Shown: positions 34,893-44,259 of the stretch, piece by piece | Layout: every line of letters starts with the position of its first letter | Numbering within the stretch: position 1 is the first letter of the stretch | DNA from: an uncultured Elusimicrobia bacterium | GTDB taxonomy: Bacteria; Elusimicrobiota; Elusimicrobia; UBA1565; UBA9628 | Assembly: GCA_903830945.1 (NCBI GenBank) | Contig: CAIKVT010000001.1 | Span: forward strand, 1-64,000 | Direction of reading: 5' to 3' | Length of the DNA: 64,000 bases | Notes under the pieces: generated by a model | Seen by the model: only the letters and a program-made list of their open reading frames with translations | Told to the model about the DNA's origin: nothing | Databases searched by the model: none | Translations under genes and position numbers: made by a program

Positions 34893-37101
34893 GCGTCCAC
34901 AGCGCGCCCATTCCCAAGACGCCGAAGGCGAAAAGCAGCAGCCCCGTCTTCAGCTTGGAAGAGGTCATGCGGAGCCTGAGAGTGTGCTCGCCAGGGGGAA
35001 CAAAACACCCCAAAAGAGCGTGATTGGTCCGGTACAGCCGAGTTTCACGACCGTCGATTCCGGCTTGCCACCCCGGGTACCAGACTTGGCTTAGGATTAG
35101 GAAGTTTTCGCCGCGGCTGACGATCCGGTAAGAATAATCATCATAGCCTTTTCTGGTCATCTGGGCCGTGCCGCCTAAGAAGCCGAGGGAGTCCGCGCTG
35201 CGGTCGAGATCCAGGACATAGGCGTCCCGGACTGAAGCCGCTGCCGCCAGCGCCATCAAAGAGCTGCCGGCATCAGCCACTTTTTTTATGGAGGTCGCGA
35301 AATATGCGGATCCGAGGGGGCGAAGGTCCCGCCAGACGCGGACCGGCACCCGGACCATGCCTTTGTAAAAGCTAAAGACGGGCACGTCCGCGAAGGTGCC
35401 AATCGGCTCGAAGTCGATTTTTTCCAGAGGCTGGGGGCCATTGGAGATGAGGTATTCTATGTCGAGGGCTCGGAGCATGTCCGGTTTTGCGATGGCCTCA
35501 AGGTCGGTCCAGGAAATGGATCCTGCGGCTATTTTCCCGGGATCCCCGAACTTGAGGATCGAGAAATAATCTTCGAAATTCTTGAGATTTAAGGGTTCGT
35601 AGCCGTTGGCCATATCGATGCCCAGGTATCCTGCGGCGCCGTAAGGGATGGCTGTGCGGCCGATTGCGGCGATCCGGCCATGGAGTTTTTCGCGCTTGAG
35701 CGGCGCGTAAAACGCCTGGTCCGGGAATATCGTGGCGAGAGGGGTGGTGACCGGCGCGAGGCGCCATCCGCCGTCAAGGATTGGCAGGAGGCAGAGGCCG
35801 GCGATGGACCATGCCTTGATGGGCCTTTGGAGCGCGAACCAGAGCGCGGGCAATAACAGCCAGGCCGCGGAAGCGGCGAGAGGCGGGCTTTTCCATCCGC
35901 TCGCCAAGGCTAGGCCGAGCAGGGCGACTGCGGCCCAGGCGCAAGAGAAGGTCCGGCAAGATGCCGGGTCCTTCCGCTCCTGCCACATGATGTCGAGGCC
36001 TTTGCCGGCCAGGATCAAGAGCGCCGCTTGTTCCAGCATGAGTACCCGCCAGGGGTGGCGGAAAAGTCTGAAACCAGGAACGACCGCGTAGGCCGATTTG
36101 AGGAGGGGGGTGTCGAAGCAGAATAGGAATAGGACGGCGCAGGCGGCGATTAGCGGCAGATGTTGCCTTCCCCTTTTCCAGCACGCGAAGAGGATGGGAG
36201 GGTAGAGCCAGAGGCCGAAATAGAAATTCTTCTCCCATGGCTCGGCGCCTGCGGCCTGCAGCGGATCGATCAGGGTCTTGAGGTCCGGCCAGGATGGCGC
36301 CCCGTGGATGCAGAATGCGTAATCGAAGTTGAGCCGCGTGCTCAGCGAAATGAACTCCAGTCGCGGGAGCAAGTCCGGGGCATCGATCAGCAGGCCCAGG
36401 ACGCCGGCGACGGCCAGCAGTGCCGAAGCTTTGGCGTAGTCGAGCCGATCCCTGCCCCTCAGGCGGTAGGCGACGAAGAACAGGGAGCCGAGCAGGGCGT
36501 AATAGAATCCTTGAGTGAATCCTTGGCTCAGGCATAACCCAAGGATGATGGCGAGCGTGACGGCGCGTCGGCCGATGGGTCTTTCGATGAGGCTGTCCAG
36601 CGACCAGAATAGGAGCGGGGTCAGCGCGTACATGCTCAGCGGCGCCAACCAGCCGGTGTCGATCATTTGCAGGCAGCGATGGCAGAGCATGTACCCAGCG
36701 GCGCAGAAGAAGGCCGAAGCTTTTTGCTTGAGCAGACGCAGCGCCAGGACATACATGGCCAGTCCCGCTCCCAGGACATTGAGCAGAAAAATGAGATTCG
36801 TGGCGCGGTCGACCGGCAGGAAGAGGTAAAGCCAATGCGGCGGGAAAGTGAACATGGCCAGGGGGTTGGCGTGCGCGGGCGTGCCGCAGTTGACGGCGGG
36901 ATTCCAGAGCAGGAGGCGGCCCTCCTGTTTTAGAGATTCTTGGAAGAGCGCCTTGACTCCGACTCCCTGGGCGATGATGTCCGATTTTGGAGAATAGACG
37001 ATGCCCTGTCCAAGCCAGAGCTTGGCGAAGAATGCCAGGCCGAGCAGGATGAGGAGCGAGGGGAACAGTGCGGAGCTGGTTTTCTTTTCTGTGACCGTCA
37101 T
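34873..37101 (-). CDS. YfhO-family membrane protein (glycosyltransferase-like)
   Basis: 742 aa from ATG 37101. The longer frame from 37455 would cross the divergent slipin gene. The N-terminal two thirds has about twelve transmembrane helices (LFPSLLILLGLAFFAKLWLG onward) with periplasmic WNPAVNCGTPAHAN. The C-terminal third is soluble apart from a last helix (LLLFAFGVLGMGALWTL). The ending, YPGWQAGIDGRETRLYRTNHALLG then VPPGEHTLRLR, is characteristic of YfhO proteins, which in Bacillus and Listeria decorate lipoteichoic acid. Here it probably glycosylates a lipid-linked or surface polymer. The YfhO assignment is good, the acceptor unknown. Confidence 0.85.
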   Translation of the reverse strand: MTVTEKKTSSALFPSLLILLGLAFFAKLWLGQGIVYSPKSDIIAQGVGVKALFQESLKQEGRLLLWNPAVNCGTPAHANPLAMFTFPPHWLYLFLPVDRATNLIFLLNVLGAGLAMYVLALRLLKQKASAFFCAAGYMLCHRCLQMIDTGWLAPLSMYALTPLLFWSLDSLIERPIGRRAVTLAIILGLCLSQGFTQGFYYALLGSLFFVAYRLRGRDRLDYAKASALLAVAGVLGLLIDAPDLLPRLEFISLSTRLNFDYAFCIHGAPSWPDLKTLIDPLQAAGAEPWEKNFYFGLWLYPPILFACWKRGRQHLPLIAACAVLFLFCFDTPLLKSAYAVVPGFRLFRHPWRVLMLEQAALLILAGKGLDIMWQERKDPASCRTFSCAWAAVALLGLALASGWKSPPLAASAAWLLLPALWFALQRPIKAWSIAGLCLLPILDGGWRLAPVTTPLATIFPDQAFYAPLKREKLHGRIAAIGRTAIPYGAAGYLGIDMANGYEPLNLKNFEDYFSILKFGDPGKIAAGSISWTDLEAIAKPDMLRALDIEYLISNGPQPLEKIDFEPIGTFADVPVFSFYKGMVRVPVRVWRDLRPLGSAYFATSIKKVADAGSSLMALAAAASVRDAYVLDLDRSADSLGFLGGTAQMTRKGYDDYSYRIVSRGENFLILSQVWYPGWQAGIDGRETRLYRTNHALLGCFVPPGEHTLRLRMTSSKLKTGLLLFAFGVLGMGALWTLKTSAL

Positions 37102-37128
37102 GTTCAGTCCGGAAAACGATGAGAAATG

Positions 37129-37159
37129 ATTATACACGCGCAATATACTTGCGCGCAAG
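37129..37159. promoter_or_regulatory. Divergent promoter region with overlapping palindromes (YfhO gene / slipin)
   Basis: On the minus strand TATAAT (37134-37129) serves the YfhO-like gene, and on the plus strand TATACT (37144-37149) may serve slipin. Between and over them lie GCGCAA-TATAC-TTGCGC (37138-37154) and the perfect 12-bp palindrome CTTGCGCGCAAG (37148-37159). The palindromes overlap the slipin -10, an arrangement that suits a repressor operator. Confidence 0.45.
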
Positions 37160-37210
37160 ACGCATATTTGGGAGAATCTGCCAGTCGTCCTTGCCAAGGA
37201 GGCCTTTAAG

Positions 37211-37951
37211 ATGGGAATAATCTCGATGCCGGTTTTAATCGTCGTTGTCGTGGCCCTCATGTCCATCAAGATCATAACGGAATACGACCGGATGGTCGTC
37301 TTCGTCCTTGGCCGCCTCTGGAAGGTAAGCGGCCCCGGTCCGATCATCGTGGTCCCGGGCATTATGAGCGCCCAGCGCGTCAGCCTGCGTACGATCGTCC
37401 TCGATGTGCCCCCGCAGGATATCATCACCAGGGACAACATCTCGATGAAGGTCAACGCCGTTGTCTATTACCGCGTTATGGATCCGGAGAAGGCCGTCAT
37501 CCAGGTCGAGAACTATATGTACGCCACTTCCCTGATCGCGCAGACCACACTGCGCAGCGTCTTGGGTAAGCTGGAGATGGAAGCCCTGCTCTCCCAGCGT
37601 GAGAAGATCAACTCCGAGCTACAGCAAATCCTCGATTCCCACACCGAGCCTTGGGGCGTCAAGGTGAGCATGGTCGAGGTCAAGAACGTGGATCTGCCTC
37701 CGGAGATGCTGCGCGCCATGGCCAAGCAGGCCGAGGCCGAGCGCGAGCGCCGGGCCAAGGTCATTCATGCCGAGGGAGAGCTGCAGGCCTCCGAGAAGCT
37801 CAGCCAGGCCGCCAAGGTTCTGTCCGAGAACCCGGCTTCGCTGCAACTGCGCTACCTGCAGACTCTGGCCGAGATCGCGGTGGATAAAAACTCCACCACT
37901 ATCTTCCCGGTGCCGATCGACATGATTTCGCTGTTTATGAAGAAGAACTAG
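37211..37951 (+). CDS. Slipin/stomatin-like SPFH protein
   Basis: 246 aa. An N-terminal membrane segment ([18 protein letters not shown]) is followed by the SPFH domain: [59 protein letters not shown], then a coiled-coil helix ([31 protein letters not shown]). It matches bacterial slipins, which form membrane-bound oligomeric cages. Slipins often pair with NfeD, but no nfeD gene is beside it. AAGGAGG lies 8 nt before ATG 37211. The hemW gene follows after 12 nt. Confidence 0.94.
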   Translation: MGIISMPVLIVVVVALMSIKIITEYDRMVVFVLGRLWKVSGPGPIIVVPGIMSAQRVSLRTIVLDVPPQDIITRDNISMKVNAVVYYRVMDPEKAVIQVENYMYATSLIAQTTLRSVLGKLEMEALLSQREKINSELQQILDSHTEPWGVKVSMVEVKNVDLPPEMLRAMAKQAEAERERRAKVIHAEGELQASEKLSQAAKVLSENPASLQLRYLQTLAEIAVDKNSTTIFPVPIDMISLFMKKN

Positions 37952-37963
37952 CGGGGAAACGGG

Positions 37964-39079
37964 TTGTTAGGGCTCTACGTCCACATCCCGTTCTGCTCGG
38001 GGAAGTGCGCTTACTGCGACTTCACTTCCTTTCCCGGGCGCGCCGGGCTCATCCCCCGTTACCTCGCCGCGTTGGAGGCCGAGGCGGTCATGGTTTCGGC
38101 CCATCGGGCTCCAGAGACGCTTTATGTGGGCGGAGGCACGCCTTCGGAACTCGGGGCGGAGCAAATCGACGAGCTTTTCTCGCGGCTGAGGCGGGCGTAT
38201 CCAACGGCGCGTTTTTCTGAGGTCACCTTCGAGCTCAACCCGGAGAGCGTCGACGAAGCGAAGCTTCGCGCTCTGCGTCGGGCCGGGGTCACGCGGTTGA
38301 GCCTCGGGTTCCAGTCTCTCAATGAAAAAGTCCTTGAGGCCGCGGGCCGGCGTCATAAGCCGGAGGACTCATTGCGGGCCTTCCGGATGGCCCGCTCCGC
38401 CGGGGACTGGTCCGTGTCTGTGGATCTGATCTGCGGCCTGCCCGGACAGACCAGCGCGGTGTTCCAGGACGACCTCGACCGGGTCCTCGCGCTGGAGCTG
38501 GACCATCTCTCGCTCTATGGGCTCGATGTCCATGAAGGCACGCCGCTGTCGAGGTCCGGCTTCGTCGCGGACGAGGACTTGGGCCGGGATATGTTGGAGG
38601 CTGCTTTGGAACGTATCGCGGCCGCGGGCCTCGAGCATTACGAGATATCCAATTTCGCCCGGCCGGGGCACGAGTCGCGGCATAACCAGAACTACTGGGG
38701 CGGGGGGGAGTACGTCGGTCTGGGCAGTGCCGCGGCCTCGCATCTGGGCGGCGTGCGCAGCCGTAATATCTCCGATCTCGATGAGTACTGCCGCCAAGTC
38801 GAGGCTGGGGCGCGGCCCGGGGTGGAACGCGAGAAGTTGGAGGGCAAGGACAAGCTCGGCGAGCAGGTGCTTTTGGGCTTGCGGCGCATCGGCGGTCTTG
38901 ATCTGGATCATGACATGGAGGTCGAGTTCCGGTCCGAATGGCAGGACCTGGAGCGCCGCGGCTTAGTCGCACGCGACGGCCGTCGGGCGCGCTTGACCAA
39001 AGAGGGTCTTTTTTTGGCCAATGAGGCTTTCGTTCAATTCGTCGCTCCGTTCGAGACAACTGAAGTGGAGGCGCTATAA
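37964..39079 (+). CDS. hemW: HemW-like radical SAM heme chaperone
   Basis: 371 aa from TTG 37964. YVHIPFCSGKCAYCDF carries CX3CX2C in the HemW/HemN pattern. YVGGGTPSEL, FELNPESV and RLSLGFQSLNEKVL are conserved blocks, as is HYEISNFARPGHESRHNQNYW. It lacks the N-terminal extension and extra Cys of true HemN coproporphyrinogen dehydrogenase, as HemW does; HemW binds heme for delivery to enzymes. Automatic annotation often calls such proteins coproporphyrinogen III oxidase. The stop overlaps the next start (ATAATG). Confidence 0.92.
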   Translation: MLGLYVHIPFCSGKCAYCDFTSFPGRAGLIPRYLAALEAEAVMVSAHRAPETLYVGGGTPSELGAEQIDELFSRLRRAYPTARFSEVTFELNPESVDEAKLRALRRAGVTRLSLGFQSLNEKVLEAAGRRHKPEDSLRAFRMARSAGDWSVSVDLICGLPGQTSAVFQDDLDRVLALELDHLSLYGLDVHEGTPLSRSGFVADEDLGRDMLEAALERIAAAGLEHYEISNFARPGHESRHNQNYWGGGEYVGLGSAAASHLGGVRSRNISDLDEYCRQVEAGARPGVEREKLEGKDKLGEQVLLGLRRIGGLDLDHDMEVEFRSEWQDLERRGLVARDGRRARLTKEGLFLANEAFVQFVAPFETTEVEAL

Positions 39080-40383
39080 TGAAAACTTTCGTGCTCGACA
39101 CCAACGTCATCCTGCATGACCCCCTGGCCATGTTCGCCTTCCAGGGTTCGCGCGTGGTCATCCCCCTGCCCGTCATCGAGGAACTCGATACCTTCAAGCG
39201 CAGTAACGACGAACGCGGCCGGTCGGCGCGGCACGTCGCGCGCCAGCTCGACGAGCTGCGCAAGAAAGGAAAGCTCTCCGACTGGGTCCCGCTCGAGCAC
39301 GGCGGCCAGCTCAAAGTCGAGATGCAGGTCTCCGAAGGCCTGCCCCGGTCCTTCTCCCAACACACCAAAGATAATGAGATACTTTCTTGCGCTCAATACC
39401 TTAGGAAGCAGGGCGAGAATGTGGTCTTCATTTCCAAGGATATCAACCTGCGCATCAAGGCCGAGGCTTTGGGCCTGGAGGCGCAGGACTACGAGAAGTC
39501 CAAGGTGGACGTGGACGTGCTCTACGCCGGCTGGCGCGAAGTGGCCGCGGACGCCGGGGCTATCGATAGGTTCTACAAAGAGAAGAAGGTCGTCCTGCCG
39601 GGCGAGGAGTTCAAGCCCAATGAGTTCGCGGTCTTGAAGAGCGCCTCGGGCGGCTCCCAGAGCGCCCTGGCACGTTTTGATCCTAAGGCGGCAGCCTTGG
39701 TGCCGCTGACCAAGGGAGACAGCGCTCCTTGGGGCATCAAGCCTCTCAACACCGAACAGCGTTTTGCCATCGATCTCCTGCTCAATAAGGACATCCAGCT
39801 GGTGACCTTGATCGGGGTGCCGGGCTCGGGCAAGACCCTGATGTCTTTAGCCGCCGGTTTGCAGCAGACGCTGGAGGAGAAATATTACCGGCGCATCCTG
39901 GTGGGCCGGCCCGTGGTCGCGGTCGGCCATGACATCGGATTCCTGCCGGGGACCAAGCAGGAGAAACTCACGAACTGGATGGGAGCCATCTACGACAACC
40001 TGAGCTTCCTGTTGGAGCGGCCTAAGGGGTCCTTGGAGACTACCGACATGGACATCCAGATGCTGCTGGAGGACGGGACTGTGGAGATCGAGGCAGTCAC
40101 CTATCTGCGCGGCCGCAGCTTGCCAAACCTTTACATCATCATCGACGACGCCCAGAACCTCACCCCCCACGAGGTCAAGACCATCATCTCCCGCGCGGGT
40201 AAGGGCGCCAAGATCATCCTGACCGGCGACCCTTACCAGATCGACAACTGCTACCTCGACGCATCCTCCAACGGCTTGACCTACCTGGTGGAACGGTTCA
40301 AGGGGCAGGCGCTCTTCGGGCACGTGACCTTCACCAAGAGCGAGAGGAGCCCTCTGGCCGCCTTAGCCTCCGACCTGCTATGA
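39079..40383 (+). CDS. PIN domain-PhoH ATPase fusion (YlaK type)
   Basis: 434 aa. Residues about 1-150 are a PIN nuclease domain with the acidic set FVLDTNVILHD, VIEELDTFKR and a later VFISKDINLR. From about 220 a PhoH ATPase: LIGVPGSGKTLMSLAAG (Walker A), VGRPVVAVGHDIGFLPGT, LYIIIDDAQNLTPHEVKTIISR (Walker B) and LTGDPYQIDNCYLD. PhoH2-type proteins combine RNase and RNA helicase activity. The ATG overlaps the hemW stop, and the end overlaps the response regulator gene. Confidence 0.94.
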   Translation: MKTFVLDTNVILHDPLAMFAFQGSRVVIPLPVIEELDTFKRSNDERGRSARHVARQLDELRKKGKLSDWVPLEHGGQLKVEMQVSEGLPRSFSQHTKDNEILSCAQYLRKQGENVVFISKDINLRIKAEALGLEAQDYEKSKVDVDVLYAGWREVAADAGAIDRFYKEKKVVLPGEEFKPNEFAVLKSASGGSQSALARFDPKAAALVPLTKGDSAPWGIKPLNTEQRFAIDLLLNKDIQLVTLIGVPGSGKTLMSLAAGLQQTLEEKYYRRILVGRPVVAVGHDIGFLPGTKQEKLTNWMGAIYDNLSFLLERPKGSLETTDMDIQMLLEDGTVEIEAVTYLRGRSLPNLYIIIDDAQNLTPHEVKTIISRAGKGAKIILTGDPYQIDNCYLDASSNGLTYLVERFKGQALFGHVTFTKSERSPLAALASDLL

Positions 40384-40790
40384 CCATGGCAGGGGAACGC
40401 TGCAAGAAGGTCCTCATCATCGATGACGAGGACCTCGTGCGCGAGACCGTGATCCTCGCTCTGGGTCACGCGGGATTCGAGGCCGAAGGTCTTGCGGATT
40501 CCGTGTTGGCTTTCGACGCCATCAAGAAAAGCCAGCCTGACCTGGTCCTCCTTGACATCTACATGCCTGAGGTTTCCGGCCTCGAACTCTGCCGCCGGCT
40601 CAAGGCCGATCCCGAGACCAGGGCCGTCCCCATCGTGATGTTCACCGGATCCAACGAGACCATAGACGTCATCAGCGGCATCTCGGCTGGGGCCTTCGAG
40701 TATATCACCAAGCCGATCGACGGCGAGGCTCTTATCGTCAAGATCCGCTCCTTGCTCAGCGGGCCGCAGCCTCTGAAGGAGATGCCCTGA
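40380..40790 (+). CDS. Single-domain response regulator
   Basis: 136 aa, one receiver domain: VLIIDDEDLVRE with the acidic pair, LVLLDIYMPEVSG with the phospho-acceptor Asp, VMFTGSN with the Thr and YITKPIDG with the Lys. There is no output domain, so it acts by protein contact or phosphate transfer. No kinase is adjacent. It is caught between phoH and valS with 4-nt and 1-nt overlaps. The ATG at 40380 overlaps the phoH stop; ATG 40386 is the alternative. Confidence 0.92.
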   Translation: MTMAGERCKKVLIIDDEDLVRETVILALGHAGFEAEGLADSVLAFDAIKKSQPDLVLLDIYMPEVSGLELCRRLKADPETRAVPIVMFTGSNETIDVISGISAGAFEYITKPIDGEALIVKIRSLLSGPQPLKEMP

Positions 40791-43516
40791 TGCTCGACAA
40801 GGTTTATACCTCCAGGCCGGTGGAGGACAAGTGGAGCGCGAGCTGGCGTGCCGCCGACCTGTTCCACTGCGATCCCGTCCCGACGACTGACGCACACTCC
40901 GAGAGCCGTCAGGGCGCGGGAAAGCCGTTCGTGATGGTCATCCCGCCGCCCAATGTGACGGGCGCTTTGCACGTCGGCCACGCCCTGGACAATACCCTGC
41001 AGGATATCTTCGCCCGCTATCAGCGCCTGCTGGGTCGTCCCGTGTGCTGGATCCCGGGCACGGACCACGGCGGCATCGCGACGCAGAGCGTCATGGAAAA
41101 GCAACTTAAGGCGGAGAAGCTGACCCGCCAGATGCTGGGCCGCGAGAAATTCCTGGCCCGGATGCAGGTCTGGACCAAGCAGTGCAAGACTACAATCCTG
41201 GGCCAGCTGGAACGTTTGGGCTGCGCCCTGGACTGGCGCCGCGAGGCTTTCACCATGGATGCGGACCGGGCCGACGCCGTGCACGAGGCCTTCAAGGTCC
41301 TCTGGGAAAAGGACTTGGTCTACCGCGGCGAACGCATGGTCAATTGGTGCGTGCGCTGCGGCACGGCTCTCTCTGATATAGAGGTGGAGTTCGAGGAGCG
41401 CAAAGGCCATCTTTGGCATATCCATTATCCGGCCGCGGACGGCAGCCGCGGCCCGGTGGTGGCCACCACCCGGCCGGAGACTATGCTGGGCGATACAGCC
41501 GTGGCGGTCAACCCCAAGGACCCGCGCTATCAGGGATTGATCGGGAAATCCTTGCGCCTGCCCCTGGCGGGACGCGAGATCCTGGTCGTGGGCGACGAGT
41601 ACGTGGACTCAGAATTCGGCACCGGGGCGCTTAAGGTCACCCCGGCGCACGACCTCAACGACTTCGAGATCGGCCAGCGGCACAAACTGGCTTCGGTGGC
41701 CGTGATCTCGCCGGACGGCCACATGACCGCCGCCGCGGGCGCGGGCTACGAGGGGCTCTCCCGGGAGGCGGCACGCGATAAGGTGGTCGAAGACCTCAAG
41801 GTCGCCGGATTTTTGGAAAAGGTCGCGGACTATCCGCATAGCGTGGGGGTGTGCTACCGCTGCAACCAGCCCATCGAGCCCATGCTGTCCTGGCAATGGT
41901 TCGTGCGCATGGAGGAACTGGCCAAGCCCGCCTCCGTGGCCCTGGACTCGGGCCGATTCCGGCTCTACCCCGATTCCTGGACCAAGCCTTACCGCGAATG
42001 GCTCTCCAAGCTCAAGGACTGGTGCATCTCGCGTCAGATCTGGTGGGGCCATCGCATCCCGGTGTGGTACTGCGTCAAGTGCCACGGCGAGCGGATCCGG
42101 ACTGACTTCCATCAGATCGCGGGCGCGCGAGGCGTGCTCAGCGTCGAAGCTCCCGAGTCCTGCCCGGTCTGCGGCGGCATCGAGTTCGTCCAAGATCCGG
42201 ACGTCTTGGATACGTGGTTCTCCTCGGCCCTGTGGCCTTTCTCGGTCTTCCGTTGGCCGGGCCGCACGCCGGAACTCAAGTTCTTCTACCCGACTTCACT
42301 GCTGGTCACGGGTTATGAGATCCTCTACTTGTGGGTGGCGCGCATGCAGATGATGGGTCTGGCTCTCACCGGCGAGGTGCCCTTCCCGGAGAGCCTCATC
42401 CACGGCATCGTGCGCGACAAGAACGGCAAGAAGATGTCTAAGTCCCTGGGCAACGTCGTGGACCCCCTGGTCATGATGGACAAATACGGGACTGACGCTT
42501 TTCGCTTCTCTTTGGTCATCCAGGCTCATCCGGGAAAGGACATTCCCTTCGCGGAGAGCTCGATCACCGGCTCGCGAAACTTCGCCAACAAGCTGTGGAA
42601 TTCCACGCGCTTCGTACTCATGAACCTGCCGCAGACCAAGACCTATTCGCTCGCGGCCTTGGACCGCAGGCGTCTGGAGCTCTGCGACCGGTGGATCCTG
42701 GCCGAGTATCAAGCCGCGCTGTCCCAGGTGCGACAGAAACTCGATGCTTATGATCCCGCGGCCGCGGCCGACGCCCTTTACGGTTTCCTGTGGGACAAGT
42801 TCTGCGATTGGTACGTGGAGTTGGCCAAGATCCGTCTGCAGGGCAAGGACGAACCAGCCCAGGAGACCGCGCGCGCGGTCCTCGTGGAGGTGCTCGGCGG
42901 GACCTTGCGCATGCTCCATCCGTTCATGCCTTTCATCACGGAGGAGCTCCATGCGGCGCTCAAGCCATTCAGCGGGGTCAAGGCGGCTTTCGTCGTCGAA
43001 GCGGGTCCGCCTGAGCTTCCTGGCGACTGGTCGGACGTCGAGGCCTGCCGTGAGATGGATACTGTGATGGCGGTGGTGACCGCTCTGCGCTCTTTGCGCG
43101 CCCAGCTTAATGTGCCTCCGGGCCTCAAGATCGACGTGGTCAGCGCCGGAGGTTCGGCCGATGTTCGCGAGTTGCTCGCCAAGCGGGCCGACTATCTCAC
43201 GGCTTTAGCCCATCTGCGCGACATCCGGCATTCCCGGGAGGGCACCCGGCCCGCGCACAGCGCCACGGCCGTCGCCGCGTCAATGAGCTTCTATGTTCCG
43301 CTGGAAGGAGTCATCGACCTGGCCCAGGAATGCGGGCGGCTGCGCCGGGAGATCGGGAAGGCGGAGGCGGATCTGGCCAAGCTGGCGATCAAGATGGAGA
43401 ATAAGGATTTCCTCGCACGCGCTCCACAGGCCGAGGTGGAGCTGGCACGTCGGCAGTACGATGCGGCTCGAGCCCGGATGGATCTTCTTCAAGAGACGCT
43501 CAGGATGCTCTCTTGA
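40790..43516 (+). CDS. valS: Valyl-tRNA synthetase
   Basis: 908 aa, full class I enzyme. HIGH motif in PPNVTGALHVGHALDNTL (about 50-67). The editing domain begins after about 200 (TTRPETMLGDTAVAVNP). WWGHRIPVWYC and DPDVLDTWFSSALWPFS are ValS-specific. KMSKS is present in DKNGKKMSKSLGNVVDPL. The anticodon-binding domain and the C-terminal coiled coil (LRREIGKAEADLAKLAIKMENKDFLARAP) complete it. It charges tRNA-Val. It overlaps the receiver gene by one nt and the following secreted-protein gene by 4 nt. Confidence 0.98.
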   Translation: MLDKVYTSRPVEDKWSASWRAADLFHCDPVPTTDAHSESRQGAGKPFVMVIPPPNVTGALHVGHALDNTLQDIFARYQRLLGRPVCWIPGTDHGGIATQSVMEKQLKAEKLTRQMLGREKFLARMQVWTKQCKTTILGQLERLGCALDWRREAFTMDADRADAVHEAFKVLWEKDLVYRGERMVNWCVRCGTALSDIEVEFEERKGHLWHIHYPAADGSRGPVVATTRPETMLGDTAVAVNPKDPRYQGLIGKSLRLPLAGREILVVGDEYVDSEFGTGALKVTPAHDLNDFEIGQRHKLASVAVISPDGHMTAAAGAGYEGLSREAARDKVVEDLKVAGFLEKVADYPHSVGVCYRCNQPIEPMLSWQWFVRMEELAKPASVALDSGRFRLYPDSWTKPYREWLSKLKDWCISRQIWWGHRIPVWYCVKCHGERIRTDFHQIAGARGVLSVEAPESCPVCGGIEFVQDPDVLDTWFSSALWPFSVFRWPGRTPELKFFYPTSLLVTGYEILYLWVARMQMMGLALTGEVPFPESLIHGIVRDKNGKKMSKSLGNVVDPLVMMDKYGTDAFRFSLVIQAHPGKDIPFAESSITGSRNFANKLWNSTRFVLMNLPQTKTYSLAALDRRRLELCDRWILAEYQAALSQVRQKLDAYDPAAAADALYGFLWDKFCDWYVELAKIRLQGKDEPAQETARAVLVEVLGGTLRMLHPFMPFITEELHAALKPFSGVKAAFVVEAGPPELPGDWSDVEACREMDTVMAVVTALRSLRAQLNVPPGLKIDVVSAGGSADVRELLAKRADYLTALAHLRDIRHSREGTRPAHSATAVAASMSFYVPLEGVIDLAQECGRLRREIGKAEADLAKLAIKMENKDFLARAPQAEVELARRQYDAARARMDLLQETLRMLS

Positions 43517-44259
43517 CCACGGCCGGCCTGCTCCTGGCTGCGGCCCTGGCGGGCTCGGCAGGGGGGCAAGAGACTGGCGGTGCGCAGGCGCCGGCGGGCT
43601 CAACGGCGACGATCTCGTCGTCTGTGGCCGCCGTTGTGGCCCCGGAGAAGCCGGCCGTTTTCAGGAGTCGCGTCATCGTGCATAAGGAGGCCGCGGATGG
43701 AGAGCCGGTTTCGGTGCGGCTGCGGCCGGCGGCGGGGGGCCGCAGCTCCTTTGAAGATAAGGTGCGCAAGGTCGGCGGTAGGGACCGGGGCCGCTCCTCG
43801 GCGGTGAAGGTCGTGGCGCGCGTCCACCCGGCGGGCGACGACCACTGGTTGGTGGTCTGCGTCTACCCCGTTGCTTTGCGTTTTAAGAGGATGCACATGG
43901 AGGCGCGGTTCTTCATTCAGGAAGGCTACCTGGAGGGCGTTAAAGTGGCGGCGGTGAGGATCGTGGGGGGGGGGTGGTCCCCGGCTGACGAGACGGAGGA
44001 CTCTTTCTCCCTGAAAGCCAAAGGAGTGGATTTCAACGAGCAGATGCCGGGCAGCGCCGAGATCACGCTCTCGGTCATAGATCCCGGGCCCGGGCCGCGG
44101 GTTCGCAACGCGGGGGCGGTCCGTCGCGCTTTTTTTGGCGGCGCGGACCTTGGCTTTGTGAATTTTTCATGGTCTGCGGCGGGTGTTTCCGGCGAGAAAG
44201 CCTCGCCGGCCAGGAAACCGCGTCGTCCGGCCGGGAAGAAGCCGGTTTCCAGGAAATGA
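43513..44259 (+). CDS. Small secreted protein with a G10 tract
   Basis: 248 aa from TTG 43513, overlapping the valS stop. A short signal peptide (TTAGLLLAAALAGSAGG) is followed by an Ala/Gly/Ser-rich stretch and a beta-rich core (VVARVHPAGDDHWLVVCVYPVALRFKRMHMEARFFIQEGYLEGVKVAAVRIVGGGW). A basic, Pro/Lys-rich tail (ASPARKPRRPAGKKPVSRK) closes it. I recognise no family. A run of ten G at 43965-43974 encodes part of the GGGW turn and could slip. It lies between valS and a squalene/phytoene synthase gene, whose ATG overlaps its stop. Confidence 0.6.
   Translation: MTTAGLLLAAALAGSAGGQETGGAQAPAGSTATISSSVAAVVAPEKPAVFRSRVIVHKEAADGEPVSVRLRPAAGGRSSFEDKVRKVGGRDRGRSSAVKVVARVHPAGDDHWLVVCVYPVALRFKRMHMEARFFIQEGYLEGVKVAAVRIVGGGWSPADETEDSFSLKAKGVDFNEQMPGSAEITLSVIDPGPGPRVRNAGAVRRAFFGGADLGFVNFSWSAAGVSGEKASPARKPRRPAGKKPVSRK

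Noticed and set aside
37102-37455. N-terminal extension of the YfhO-like protein across the divergent slipin gene
   Set aside because: The added residues are antisense to slipin coding sequence and polar; the membrane protein starts naturally at ATG 37101.
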